From JAYVJM01 sp043769275 (GTDB lineage: Bacteria > Pseudomonadota > Gammaproteobacteria > Pseudomonadales > UBA7239): 43,020 bases of DNA. Where the stretch lies: positions 1 to 43,020 of the forward strand of contig JAYVJM010000022.1 in NCBI GenBank assembly GCA_043769275.1, read 5' to 3'. The notes beneath the pieces were generated by a model, which was not told the origin of the DNA, searched no databases, and was given only the letters and a program-made list of their open reading frames with translations. Shown here in pieces: positions 26,657-33,661 of the stretch (the stretch's first letter is position 1; every line of letters starts with the position of its first letter). The translations under genes and the position numbers were made by a program.

Positions 26657-27589
26657 TTACTGCCTGGCTTCTTCCGTTTTGCCTGCGCGCCGCGCTTCGC
26701 GCTCGGCTTTTTTCGCCGCTTTTTCAGCTTCCTGCGCCTGCTTTTCGGCAATTTTTTGTTTCATGTCGTCGCTCATGGGGGTGAGCAGCACGCCGTCGCG
26801 GTGCGCTTGAATATATTTGCCGCATTTTGTGTCTTCGCCCATCAATGCGCGAATGGCTAAAATCATGGCGCGCATTTCTTTCACGCGCGGGTTAATCATA
26901 AAACCCTCCATGCCGTTAGCGGCCAGCATCGCCACATAGGTGCGGTTCATCAGGGCGCGATGGGGCATGCCAAAACTGACATTCGACAGCCCGCAGTACG
27001 TGCGAATATTGGGGAACGCCTGCTTCATCATTTGCAGCAATTCAAAACTGATGGTGCCGACGTTGTCGTCTGTGCCAATGGGCAAAATGAGTGGGTCTAT
27101 CCACAAATTGTGGTCTGGAACGCCCGCGTCACGTGCTTTGTTGACCAGCTCTTGGCAAATCTTAAAGCGGCCTTTGGCAGTGTGTGTAATGCCGTCGTCG
27201 TCCATTAACAGCGCCACGATGCCGGTGTTGTATTTCGCGGCAATGGGTAGCAGTTTGTCGGGGCTTTTGCCTTCGTTGGTGATCGAGCTGATGATCGGCA
27301 CTTGCCCGTTCCAGTCGAAAGATTCCAGCGTTTTGATAATGGCGGGCGGGTTGGAGCTGTCGAGCACCATCGGGATATTGCTCACCGCACGCACGGTTTC
27401 CACCATCCACGGCAAGTCGATCATTTCATCGCAGCCGGTGACTTGCGCGTTTAAGTCCAAGTAGTCCGAGTCGGCTTCTACCTGCCCCAGCGCGACTTTT
27501 TGAATGTACGCCGCATCGTGTGTTTTGACTGCTTCACAGATGGCGGGAATGGTGGCGTTTAAGGATTCGCCAATAACGACAACGGCCAT
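26657..27589 (-). CDS. Methyltetrahydrofolate:corrinoid protein methyltransferase (AcsE/MtgA-like)
   Basis: A 310-residue pterin-binding TIM-barrel protein. VVIGESLNATIPAICEAV, ADSDYLDLNAQ, VLDSSNPPAIIKTLE, ISSITNEGKS, NLWIDPLILPIGTDD and GLSNVSFGMPHRALMNRTYVAM are the conserved methyltransferase stretches. This family moves a methyl group between a corrinoid protein and tetrahydrofolate in the cytoplasm. The C-terminus from about 275 is a Lys/Ala/Glu-rich helix (EKQAQEAEKAAKKAEREARRA) not typical of the family. It lies downstream of the MtmB-like gene after a 125-base gap with a REP hairpin, probably in the same operon. It is not FolP: the DNT motifs fit methyltransferases better. Confidence 0.88.
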   Translation of the reverse strand: MAVVVIGESLNATIPAICEAVKTHDAAYIQKVALGQVEADSDYLDLNAQVTGCDEMIDLPWMVETVRAVSNIPMVLDSSNPPAIIKTLESFDWNGQVPIISSITNEGKSPDKLLPIAAKYNTGIVALLMDDDGITHTAKGRFKICQELVNKARDAGVPDHNLWIDPLILPIGTDDNVGTISFELLQMMKQAFPNIRTYCGLSNVSFGMPHRALMNRTYVAMLAANGMEGFMINPRVKEMRAMILAIRALMGEDTKCGKYIQAHRDGVLLTPMSDDMKQKIAEKQAQEAEKAAKKAEREARRAGKTEEARQ

Positions 27590-27649
27590 AAATATCTCCG
27601 TAAAAAATGAAGGGCAGGGCTAAAAGTAACTCTTTCCGACTTGATATTC

Positions 27650-27704
27650 CCGTTGGTGCTGAGCCTGCTCGAAGCACGTTCTTCGACAGGCTCAGCACGA
27701 ACGG
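27650..27704. repeat. REP-like hairpin inside the methyltransferase operon
   Basis: CGTTGGTGCTGAGCCTGCTC and TCGACAGGCTCAGCACGAAC are near-perfect inverted arms around a short loop, between the MtmB-like and the pterin methyltransferase genes. It could stabilise or attenuate the transcript. Confidence 0.8.
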
Positions 27705-27714
27705 AGAGGGAGGC

Positions 27715-29103
27715 TTACTTCAACGCTTTCAAGCCCATGTCATACAACTCTTGTTTCACGCGATTGTAATCTTCCATTAGCGCCGGTTTTGGCTCGCACT
27801 TTTCGCAATCGTAAGCATCTACAAAATTGCGCGGGCCCACGCCACTGGCTTTGTGTTTTTCGGTTTCTTCGTTGCGTTTGGCAAAAATTTTGTTCATCAG
27901 AATGTCGGCTTCACCGGCATCCTGAATCTCTAAAGTGGCTTGCATCACTTCGCCCACTAGGCGTGTTTCGAGGCCAGAATGGCCGCCAATCCACACATAA
28001 CCCATGCCGTTGATGGTGTTCGATACTGCCATCGCTTGTGCTTGCCAGATACCAGAATATTGGCGCCAATGCTGCTCCATGCCCGCACACACGCTGGCAA
28101 TCGGCACTTTTAGGTGGCGTTCGGCGGCGCGTGTAGCCGCGCCTACTGCCCACTGTGTTTCTTGGTCTGACCACGTGCCGTCTAAGTGGTTAGCAAACAT
28201 TTGCGTCATGCCGCCGTGGCCGTAAGCCAGTTGGCCGAGTGCGTTACAAACGATGCCGATGGCGGTTTCTGCACCATCGCGGCAAATCGCACCGGTGAGC
28301 GATACACACGAAGTCCACGGTTCCACGCCGCGTTCTTGGCAGTATTTCGCCATCATGAACGCGTTCCAGTCGATTTTCATTTCAGGAATAATGTGAATGC
28401 CGATCTGCGTGTTCCACGTTTTGCGCCGGTTTTCGTCTTGGTCGTCAATGCAGGCAAAAGAAGCGGCAGCCGATGAAGCGGTACACAACAAGCCTTGGTG
28501 CATGCCGGCGCGGCCTTCTTCGCGGCAGATGCGTTGAATTTGCGCGCATTCCCAACCGGCGGCGTACATTTCCGACAGCGTGCCGGCTTTGGCGGAGTGG
28601 CCGTCTACCTGTTCGATACCGCCGGTGATGCCCATCGCTCTGTTCGTTGGTTCTTTCACAAACGAGCGCACATACGGGTCAAACCAGTCTTGGCCGATCA
28701 CCCCACAAGGGCCGCCCGCCAGAATCGGCAGTTTTTTCTCGAACTGTTTGCGATATGTGTATTCGAGGCGATCTGCGCCTTGGCCAAATTTTGATACGTG
28801 CGGATTGGTGGCGTAATGCGCGGCAGTGTCGCGGATTTCCTGCTCAGTGAGCGCGATAATGCGCATGGTATTCATGTGGTAAATGCCGCAAGTAGCCAGC
28901 AGTTCCACGGCAGCGTTAAACACGCCGTCGGCGATGTCATCGGAAATCACCGTGCTGTCTGGCGTGTATTTCACGTTGTTTTTTTCAGCCAATTGGCGCA
29001 GCGTGCGCGACCATTTGATGTCGAACTTGCTGGTTTTTTCCATCACTTCGCCCGTTTCCGAACGCTTCTGGAAGTCCATGATGTCTAACAATTTGCCGGC
29101 CAT
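27715..29103 (-). CDS. MtmB-family corrinoid methyltransferase without pyrrolysine
   Basis: A 462-residue protein of the length and overall pattern of monomethylamine:corrinoid methyltransferase MtmB. The N-terminal VISDDIADGVFNAAVELLATCGIYHMNTMRIIALTEQEIRD, the middle GRAGM..., and the C-terminal SGLETRLVGEVMQATLEIQDAGEADILMNKIF and DAYDCEKCEPKPALMEDYNRVKQELYDMGL match my memory of MtmB. The archaeal enzyme uses an amber-coded pyrrolysine; here the frame has no internal stop and small residues (SSAAA) lie in that area. It would transfer a methyl group between an unknown substrate and the corrinoid protein. It overlaps the corrinoid protein stop by one base (TAATG) and has GGGAGAG upstream. 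Confidence 0.82.
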   Translation of the reverse strand: MAGKLLDIMDFQKRSETGEVMEKTSKFDIKWSRTLRQLAEKNNVKYTPDSTVISDDIADGVFNAAVELLATCGIYHMNTMRIIALTEQEIRDTAAHYATNPHVSKFGQGADRLEYTYRKQFEKKLPILAGGPCGVIGQDWFDPYVRSFVKEPTNRAMGITGGIEQVDGHSAKAGTLSEMYAAGWECAQIQRICREEGRAGMHQGLLCTASSAAASFACIDDQDENRRKTWNTQIGIHIIPEMKIDWNAFMMAKYCQERGVEPWTSCVSLTGAICRDGAETAIGIVCNALGQLAYGHGGMTQMFANHLDGTWSDQETQWAVGAATRAAERHLKVPIASVCAGMEQHWRQYSGIWQAQAMAVSNTINGMGYVWIGGHSGLETRLVGEVMQATLEIQDAGEADILMNKIFAKRNEETEKHKASGVGPRNFVDAYDCEKCEPKPALMEDYNRVKQELYDMGLKALK

Positions 29104-29762
29104 TATGCAGCTCTCCCAAAGTCACGTTGCATGATTGTTTTGCACAGGGTAACGGCATCCATTGCATTCGGTGCCCAGCCGTCTGCGCCCATCATGTTGG
29201 ATTTTTCCTGATTGGTTTCTGCGCCGCCCATGATGACTTTGAATTTTTCTTTCAAGCCCATGTCGGTGACGTAATTCACCACGTCGCGGCAGTTGGGAAT
29301 GGTTGTGACCAAAAATGCCGACAGCCCAATAATGTGCGCGCCCACTTCTTTGGCTTTTTCGATAAAGCGCATGGAATCATTATTTACGCCAATCGAATGC
29401 ACCTCAAAACCGGCCAGCTCAAGCTGTTTAGCTACCAACCCGTAGCCGATGTCGTGCAAGTCACCCGACACGGCGCCGATCACCACCACGCCTTGGCTCT
29501 GTTCGCCGGCAGAAGAGGGCAGCCACGGGTCAATGATTTTGATGCAGGTTTCCGCCAGCTCGCCGCCCACCATCAACTCTGCTAAGAAGTATTCTTTGGA
29601 TTCAAACAATTGGCCGATTTTCTCTAAGCCTTTCACCACGCCTTCTTTCAGCACGGAAACCGGATCAAGACCGGCATCTAGGCATTCTTGTACGAGTGTG
29701 GCCGCTTCGTCATCAAGATCGGCAATCAGCTCGGCAATTTCTGCAATATCTTTTTGGTCCAT
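29103..29762 (-). CDS. Corrinoid (methylcobalamin) protein, MtmC/MtbC-like
   Basis: A 219-residue corrinoid protein. The N-terminal four-helix cap is at about 1-85 (LVQECLDAGLDPVSVLKEGVVKGLEKIGQLFESKEYFLAELM). The Rossmann-like B12 domain follows: GDLHDIGYGLV with the lower-axial His103, then GLSAFLVTTI and VIMGGAETN. It carries the methyl group between the MtmB-like enzyme and the pterin methyltransferase. ATG 29762 has GGAG six bases before it; an upstream TTG is not needed. It is the first gene of the operon, about 110 bases behind a double-palindrome operator. Confidence 0.93.
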   Translation of the reverse strand: MDQKDIAEIAELIADLDDEAATLVQECLDAGLDPVSVLKEGVVKGLEKIGQLFESKEYFLAELMVGGELAETCIKIIDPWLPSSAGEQSQGVVVIGAVSGDLHDIGYGLVAKQLELAGFEVHSIGVNNDSMRFIEKAKEVGAHIIGLSAFLVTTIPNCRDVVNYVTDMGLKEKFKVIMGGAETNQEKSNMMGADGWAPNAMDAVTLCKTIMQRDFGRAA

Positions 29763-29818
29763 AACAGTCTCCAAGGTTTTTGTCGTAGTTGTACTTATGG
29801 TTGTGCTTTTCGTTTTGT

Positions 29819-29842
29819 AGGCCGCCTCTACGGGGCGGCTCT
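29819..29842 (-). promoter_or_regulatory. Hairpin in the leader of the methyltransferase operon
   Basis: GCCGCC and GGCGGC form a GC-rich stem in the 110-base leader between operator and corrinoid gene. It has no T-run. Too small for a cobalamin riboswitch. Confidence 0.4.
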
Positions 29843-29861
29843 GGGGTAGTGCATCAGCAAA

Positions 29862-29901
29862 AACTTACTTTCATGAAAGTAGCTTACTCATGAGTAAGTT
29901 T
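29862..29901 (-). promoter_or_regulatory. Double-palindrome operator and promoter of the methyltransferase operon
   Basis: Two perfect 16-base palindromes, TACTTTCATGAAAGTA (29866-29881) and CTTACTCATGAGTAAG (29883-29898), lie side by side. On the minus strand TTGCAA, a 17-base spacer and TAAGCT form a promoter-like pair that overlaps the palindromes. Almost the same 40 bases stand before the TetR gene at 36382-36421. This suggests TetR repression of both operons. Confidence 0.8.
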
Positions 29902-30020
29902 TATTGCAATCTGTTAAGTGTTTTTTTTAGAACTAAACGGTCGTTTTAATGTTGGGGCTGCTGCCCCATAATCTCGGCTTCTTACCACTCGCTGTTGTAT
30001 CTAATGAGAGAGAAGTACAC

Positions 30021-30755
30021 ATGATGTTTTTCAGGTTCGTTATTTTCACTTTGCTGTTAATCACTGCGTATTCGGCATGGTCGTCGCCCCCACTCCCACC
30101 GTTGAGCGTGGAAGAGCAGGTGGCAATAGATCTCATGCAACCCATTGTTTTTTGGCGGGAGCTACAACAAGTGGATGTGCCTAATGTGTCTGACGAGATT
30201 TTGCTGCGGCTAGGCCATTCTTTTCGAGACGGCATCGACGGTGTGCAGCAAAGTTATCCGAATGCAGAAGTGCTATATCAAGCCGTGTTGGACAGGGCTG
30301 GTGCTTGTGCTGTCCTCGCGCAAGAAGCTCAAACTGTGCTGAAAGCGCAGAAAGCGCAAGAAGCGTTATGGGAGGCAGAAGACCGGCAGCTCGTAGGCTT
30401 TCCTTTGAATAGTGTCGCAGACCGAGTTCACCTAGCTCGCGCTTATTCACGTGGGGAGGGAAGGCCGAGAAATATTCCTCGTGCCCGCTACCATGATCGC
30501 ATCGCCCTAAAAATGGATCCCAAAAACATTGGTGCACTGGTGGAGCTTGGACGCATCGCTATAGAGGAAGACGGCTACGGTGGGTGGGCGGGAGCCAGGC
30601 CTTGGCTTACGCGGTTAGCTCCATTAGTCGATCCCGATGAGCACACAGATTATCTTGGGCTTAAGAACTTGGTGGGACAAGAAGACCCAGACTTTGCAAG
30701 CACACTCGATTGGGGTGGCGAGGTGCGGCAGACGGCGGGGTGCACACTGTTATAG
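30021..30755 (+). CDS. Exported protein with a Sel1/TPR-like repeat, function unknown
   Basis: A 244-residue protein. ATG 30021 starts a Sec signal (MMFFRFVIFTLLLITAYSAWS); the open frame from 29949 adds a region without a signal. A helical middle part (about 45-110) is followed by VHLARAYSRGEGRPRNIPRARYHDRIAL and a second helix pair, a pattern like Sel1 repeats. A truncated, frameshifted relative follows directly at 30776. It lies divergently from the methyltransferase operon, about 120 bases from the operator. No enzyme motif is visible. Confidence 0.65.
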   Translation: MMFFRFVIFTLLLITAYSAWSSPPLPPLSVEEQVAIDLMQPIVFWRELQQVDVPNVSDEILLRLGHSFRDGIDGVQQSYPNAEVLYQAVLDRAGACAVLAQEAQTVLKAQKAQEALWEAEDRQLVGFPLNSVADRVHLARAYSRGEGRPRNIPRARYHDRIALKMDPKNIGALVELGRIAIEEDGYGGWAGARPWLTRLAPLVDPDEHTDYLGLKNLVGQEDPDFASTLDWGGEVRQTAGCTLL

Positions 30756-30775
30756 CGGTGTTTTCGTAGGCAAAC

Positions 30776-31076
30776 TTGCTGCTGTTTTTCATTGGTTGTG
30801 CAGCATGGGCGGCACCCAAATTGCCGTCCCTGAGCCGCGCCGAACGGCAGTTATACAACAACCTTAAGCCATTTGTGCTCAGCTTCCCTGATGCAATCAC
30901 TGTGCTTGCTGCACAATACCGGCTGGGCACGTCCAGCCAGACGCTGCTGCGCCTTGGCACCCACATGAAAGACGGCTTCAAAGGAGCGGGTGGTGGCAGA
31001 CTTAACGGCACTGCTGGCCGCTGCACGCGAGCAAGCACGTCACGACGCGAATCCCAGTAAATGCGTCGTGCAATAG
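30776..31076 (+). pseudogene. Frameshifted fragment related to the preceding exported protein
   Basis: The frame from 30776 reads signal-like LLLFFIGCAAWA, then PSLSRAERQLYNNLKPFVLSF and TLLRLGTHMKDGF, which parallels PLSVEEQVAIDLMQPIVFW and ILLRLGHSFRDGI of the gene just upstream. After about 30980 (CAAAGGAG) similarity continues only in another frame (ERVVADLTALLAAAREQARHDANPSK) to a stop at 31076. A one-base insertion explains this. There is no good start codon, and the C-terminal repeats are missing. I read it as a decayed duplicate. Confidence 0.6.
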
Positions 31077-31119
31077 CGCAGATTCTGATGTCTCTTTCTG
31101 CCCCGTATCATTTTTTAGT

Positions 31120-31788
31120 CTACAAGGATGGAACTTGTTGCTCTTCGTCGTCGTCAGCCGGCGAAACTGCGCGCCGTTTGGCGGGTGGCTCTGAGTTATC
31201 TTCACTTTCGCTGCTGCTCTCCTCGCTGCTGCTCTCACTATCACTGTTGTTCATGATGTGCATGTCGTCTGCTGCTGTGTCATAACCAAGCTCGACGGCT
31301 TTTTCTCGCCAATACTTCGCCAGTGCGCGGTTGGCGGCGATGCCGTTTCGTCCGTCCGTGTATATGCCGACTAGATTGGCGGCCGATTGTTCGCACCCTT
31401 GATTCGCCGCCTTAGTGAATAGCTCTATGGCAAGCGGGTAGTTTGGCAAAATACCATATTCGACACCTTCATTGTCATACAAAATGGCCAAGCGAAATTG
31501 GGCTTCATCATCGCCACCGAGAGCCGCTTGGGTGAGATGCTGCACCGCTTGCAGTGCGTTTTTTTCGACACCTCTATCTACATCACCCTCTAAAAGCAGC
31601 ACGCCCATTTCGCACTGCTCGTAAATGTACGCCTCGATAACCTTTCTGCGTGCTTTCCCCTGTGCAAATTCGATTAGTTCGGTTTCTGTCACAGGTGCGG
31701 GTTGATTCTCTGCGGCTTCGCCGCCGTCAGCCAGTACGGCAAAGCATGTGGCCATCAATAAAATACATAGACTCATTTTGCCAACCAT
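31120..31788 (-). CDS. Exported Sel1-repeat protein with acidic Ser/Glu tail
   Basis: A 222-residue protein. The start at 31788 has GAGG upstream; residues 1-26 form a signal peptide (SLCILLMATCFAVLADGGEA). Residues 60-170 contain Sel1-type repeats (QAVQHLTQAALGGDDEAQFRLAILYDNEG; LAIELFTKAANQGCEQSAANLVGIYTDGRNG). From about 180 the chain is low complexity (DSESSSEESSSESEDNSE) followed by PAKRRA. Function unknown; such proteins often mediate protein-protein contacts. Confidence 0.75.
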   Translation of the reverse strand: MVGKMSLCILLMATCFAVLADGGEAAENQPAPVTETELIEFAQGKARRKVIEAYIYEQCEMGVLLLEGDVDRGVEKNALQAVQHLTQAALGGDDEAQFRLAILYDNEGVEYGILPNYPLAIELFTKAANQGCEQSAANLVGIYTDGRNGIAANRALAKYWREKAVELGYDTAADDMHIMNNSDSESSSEESSSESEDNSEPPAKRRAVSPADDDEEQQVPSL

Positions 31789-31833
31789 CTACATGCCTCG
31801 TTTTTTTATGAGAAGAAGCGTTATATGTCACGC

Positions 31834-31870
31834 CGCTTCTGAACGCACGCGGCGCGGTCTTTTCACCGCC
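31834..31870. repeat. Direct repeat, remnant of the RACE gene 3' end (left copy)
   Basis: The 27 bases from 31844 are identical to 33678-33704, and flanking bases differ only at three third-codon positions. Read on the minus strand it gives AVKRPRRVRSEAA and a stop, the same as the end of the RACE protein. It begins seven bases after the stop of the DUF4276 gene. Confidence 0.85.
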
Positions 31871-31876
31871 ACCGGC

Positions 31877-32458
31877 TTACTGGCCGATACCTAACAGCTC
31901 TTTCTCCATACGTCGAATACCGGAAATCAGATGGCGGAAACTGTTTGAGCGCGTGTTTTCCACATCAAGATGTTTGCCTATTTCGCGTGAGCCGCTGACT
32001 TTCTGATAAGCCTGTTTTGTCAGTTTTTGCAGTTCATTGCTGGGTGAACGCTTCTTATCCGGTTCACGGTATTTTGCTTTGTTTTGCTTTGTTTCCAGCC
32101 CTTTCAGTTCCAGTCCTTTTTCCACTGCGGCAAGATCGGCCAGATAAAAACTTTCCAGCTCACGGCAAGCGATACGCACCAACGGCGTGGCTTTTTTCTT
32201 CGCGTCGCAGCACTTTTTTGTTAGTGAGGCTTTTAGCTCTTTACAGTTTGTATGGCAGTCCTGATCGCGCATCACAATAAAACGTGCATCTTGGTTCAGG
32301 TAGCCCTGCAAACGTTTGACCATTTGTTGCTCAAGGTCTTGTTTGCCTTCAAATGGAATAAAACGTGGCGTGATGGTTGGATTAAGCATTCTGGGCAGCA
32401 GGCTCTCCAGCATGGCTTTGGCAGAGGCTTCTTCTAGCAAGAAAACTAATTCCTTCAT
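31877..32458 (-). CDS. DUF4276 (TOPRIM-like) protein, partner of the ATPase
   Basis: A 193-residue protein. ATG 32458 overlaps the ATPase stop by four bases (ATGA), so the two are coupled. Acidic residues fit a TOPRIM-like nuclease fold: Glu9/Glu10 in LVFLLEEASAKAML, Asp65 and Asp67 in FIVMRDQDCH, and Glu100/Glu102 in RIACRELESFYLAD. These are the conserved points of DUF4276 as I recall it. Basic patches lie between (KKCCDAKKKA, REPDKKRS). Paired with an AAA15/OLD-like ATPase it resembles phage-defence or toxin-like effector pairs. Activity has not been shown for this gene. Confidence 0.78.
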   Translation of the reverse strand: MKELVFLLEEASAKAMLESLLPRMLNPTITPRFIPFEGKQDLEQQMVKRLQGYLNQDARFIVMRDQDCHTNCKELKASLTKKCCDAKKKATPLVRIACRELESFYLADLAAVEKGLELKGLETKQNKAKYREPDKKRSPSNELQKLTKQAYQKVSGSREIGKHLDVENTRSNSFRHLISGIRRMEKELLGIGQ

Positions 32459-33642
32459 AGCGGATCGGCACCGGTAAAAAAGTCCTGCTGCCACAGGTAG
32501 CCCATTTGGTCGCCATCGGCCATATACGCGGCAATTTGTTTGTCATCCTTGGCACGGCGAATGTCGCTGGCACCGTCTTTTTTAACCAGCCAGCACACTT
32601 CGTCTAGCTCAATGGCATTGAGAAAATCGGGCGAGTGAGTGGACACAAAAACCTGCCCGCCGCGATTAGCGTATAAGCGAAACTCCTCTGCCAGCTCGGT
32701 CATCAAGGTTGGGTACAACTGGTTTTCAGGCTCTTCCACACACAGCAGCGGGTGCGGCTTTGGATCGTGCAACAGCACTAAATAGGCAAACATTTTGATG
32801 GTGCCGTCGGATACATAACGATCCAGAAACGGGGTTTTGCAGGAGCCGTCCTGAAAGCGCAGCGTGAGGTATCCGTCATCCATCAGCTTGGGTTCGATAT
32901 TTTTCACGCCCGGCACTCGACGTTTCATCGTGTCCAATATCGTTAGAAAGGTCTCGAGGTGCTGTTCGTGCAGATAACGCGCAACTAGCGGCAGGTTATC
33001 GCCGGTTTCTGACAGGTGTTCTGAATCGCCAGAGGCTTCTTTACGGCCACGTGCGGCATTGATATGAAAATCGGACACATGCCAAGACTCAATCAATTGC
33101 CTGAACGCATTGGCAGCTTTAAAGCGCTCGAACTGCCCTACACCTTTGACGGCCAAGGTATCGGGTGAAACAGACTGCTCCTCCTTTTTAAGATCACCAT
33201 CAGGCTTGTCAAAATCTTCCTCATTGGTAATGGCGAAACCTTTGCCGTTTTCAAAATCAAGAAAATGGAATGGTTTGCCGGATTTGCCGCGCTTGTAACG
33301 CAGAATTTCTCTTTTTACGTACGGTGCATTGTTTTGTTCACCAATTTCCAGTGAGTACGTGACCAAACGATTTTTGCCCACAATTTCCATGCGGTACTGG
33401 ATTTCAATCAGAATGGTATCGCCGTCAGCATTGCGGCTAATAACTTCCTTGAACCGTCCACGCTTGTCCAGTGCTGTGCGAACGGTTCCGGTCAAGCAAT
33501 CATGCAAAAAACCAAACACATCAAACAGCGTGGTTTTGCCGGTGCCATTGGCTCCCACCACCACTAAAAAGGAGGGAATGTCTTTCAGATGCACATCGCG
33601 GAAGGCTTTGAAGTTTTTAAGGCGGATGGATTCGATTTTCAT
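32455..33642 (-). CDS. AAA15/OLD-like ATPase of a two-gene defence-like module
   Basis: A 395-residue SMC/ABC-like ATPase. Walker A GANGTGKTT is at residues 30-38, an ABC-signature-like VSDGT at 277-281, Walker B LLCVEEPEN at 299-307 (catalytic Glu-Glu), and the switch His336 in STHSPDF. It begins MKIESIRLKNFKAFRDVHL, as in AAA15/AAA_21 proteins. No C-terminal TOPRIM is fused; the DUF4276 gene supplies a separate one. The start lies 19 bases past the RACE stop, so it may be read through from the RACE operon. Comparable pairs are PARIS (AriA/AriB) and AbiL, but this is not a proven member. Confidence 0.85.
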   Translation of the reverse strand: MKIESIRLKNFKAFRDVHLKDIPSFLVVVGANGTGKTTLFDVFGFLHDCLTGTVRTALDKRGRFKEVISRNADGDTILIEIQYRMEIVGKNRLVTYSLEIGEQNNAPYVKREILRYKRGKSGKPFHFLDFENGKGFAITNEEDFDKPDGDLKKEEQSVSPDTLAVKGVGQFERFKAANAFRQLIESWHVSDFHINAARGRKEASGDSEHLSETGDNLPLVARYLHEQHLETFLTILDTMKRRVPGVKNIEPKLMDDGYLTLRFQDGSCKTPFLDRYVSDGTIKMFAYLVLLHDPKPHPLLCVEEPENQLYPTLMTELAEEFRLYANRGGQVFVSTHSPDFLNAIELDEVCWLVKKDGASDIRRAKDDKQIAAYMADGDQMGYLWQQDFFTGADPL

Positions 33643-33661
33643 GCTGCATTCCTCAACGCAA

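Noticed and set aside
26657..27589. Dihydropteroate synthase (folP)
   Set aside because: It is in the same fold family, but NVSFGMPHR and IDPLILPIG and the operon context point to a corrinoid methyltransferase.
27715..29103. Pyrrolysine in the MtmB-like enzyme
   Set aside because: The frame runs through with no internal amber codon, so pyrrolysine is not encoded here.
29763..29861. Possible cobalamin riboswitch before the corrinoid operon
   Set aside because: The leader is only about 110 bases, and no B12 box or large fold is visible; only one small GC hairpin.
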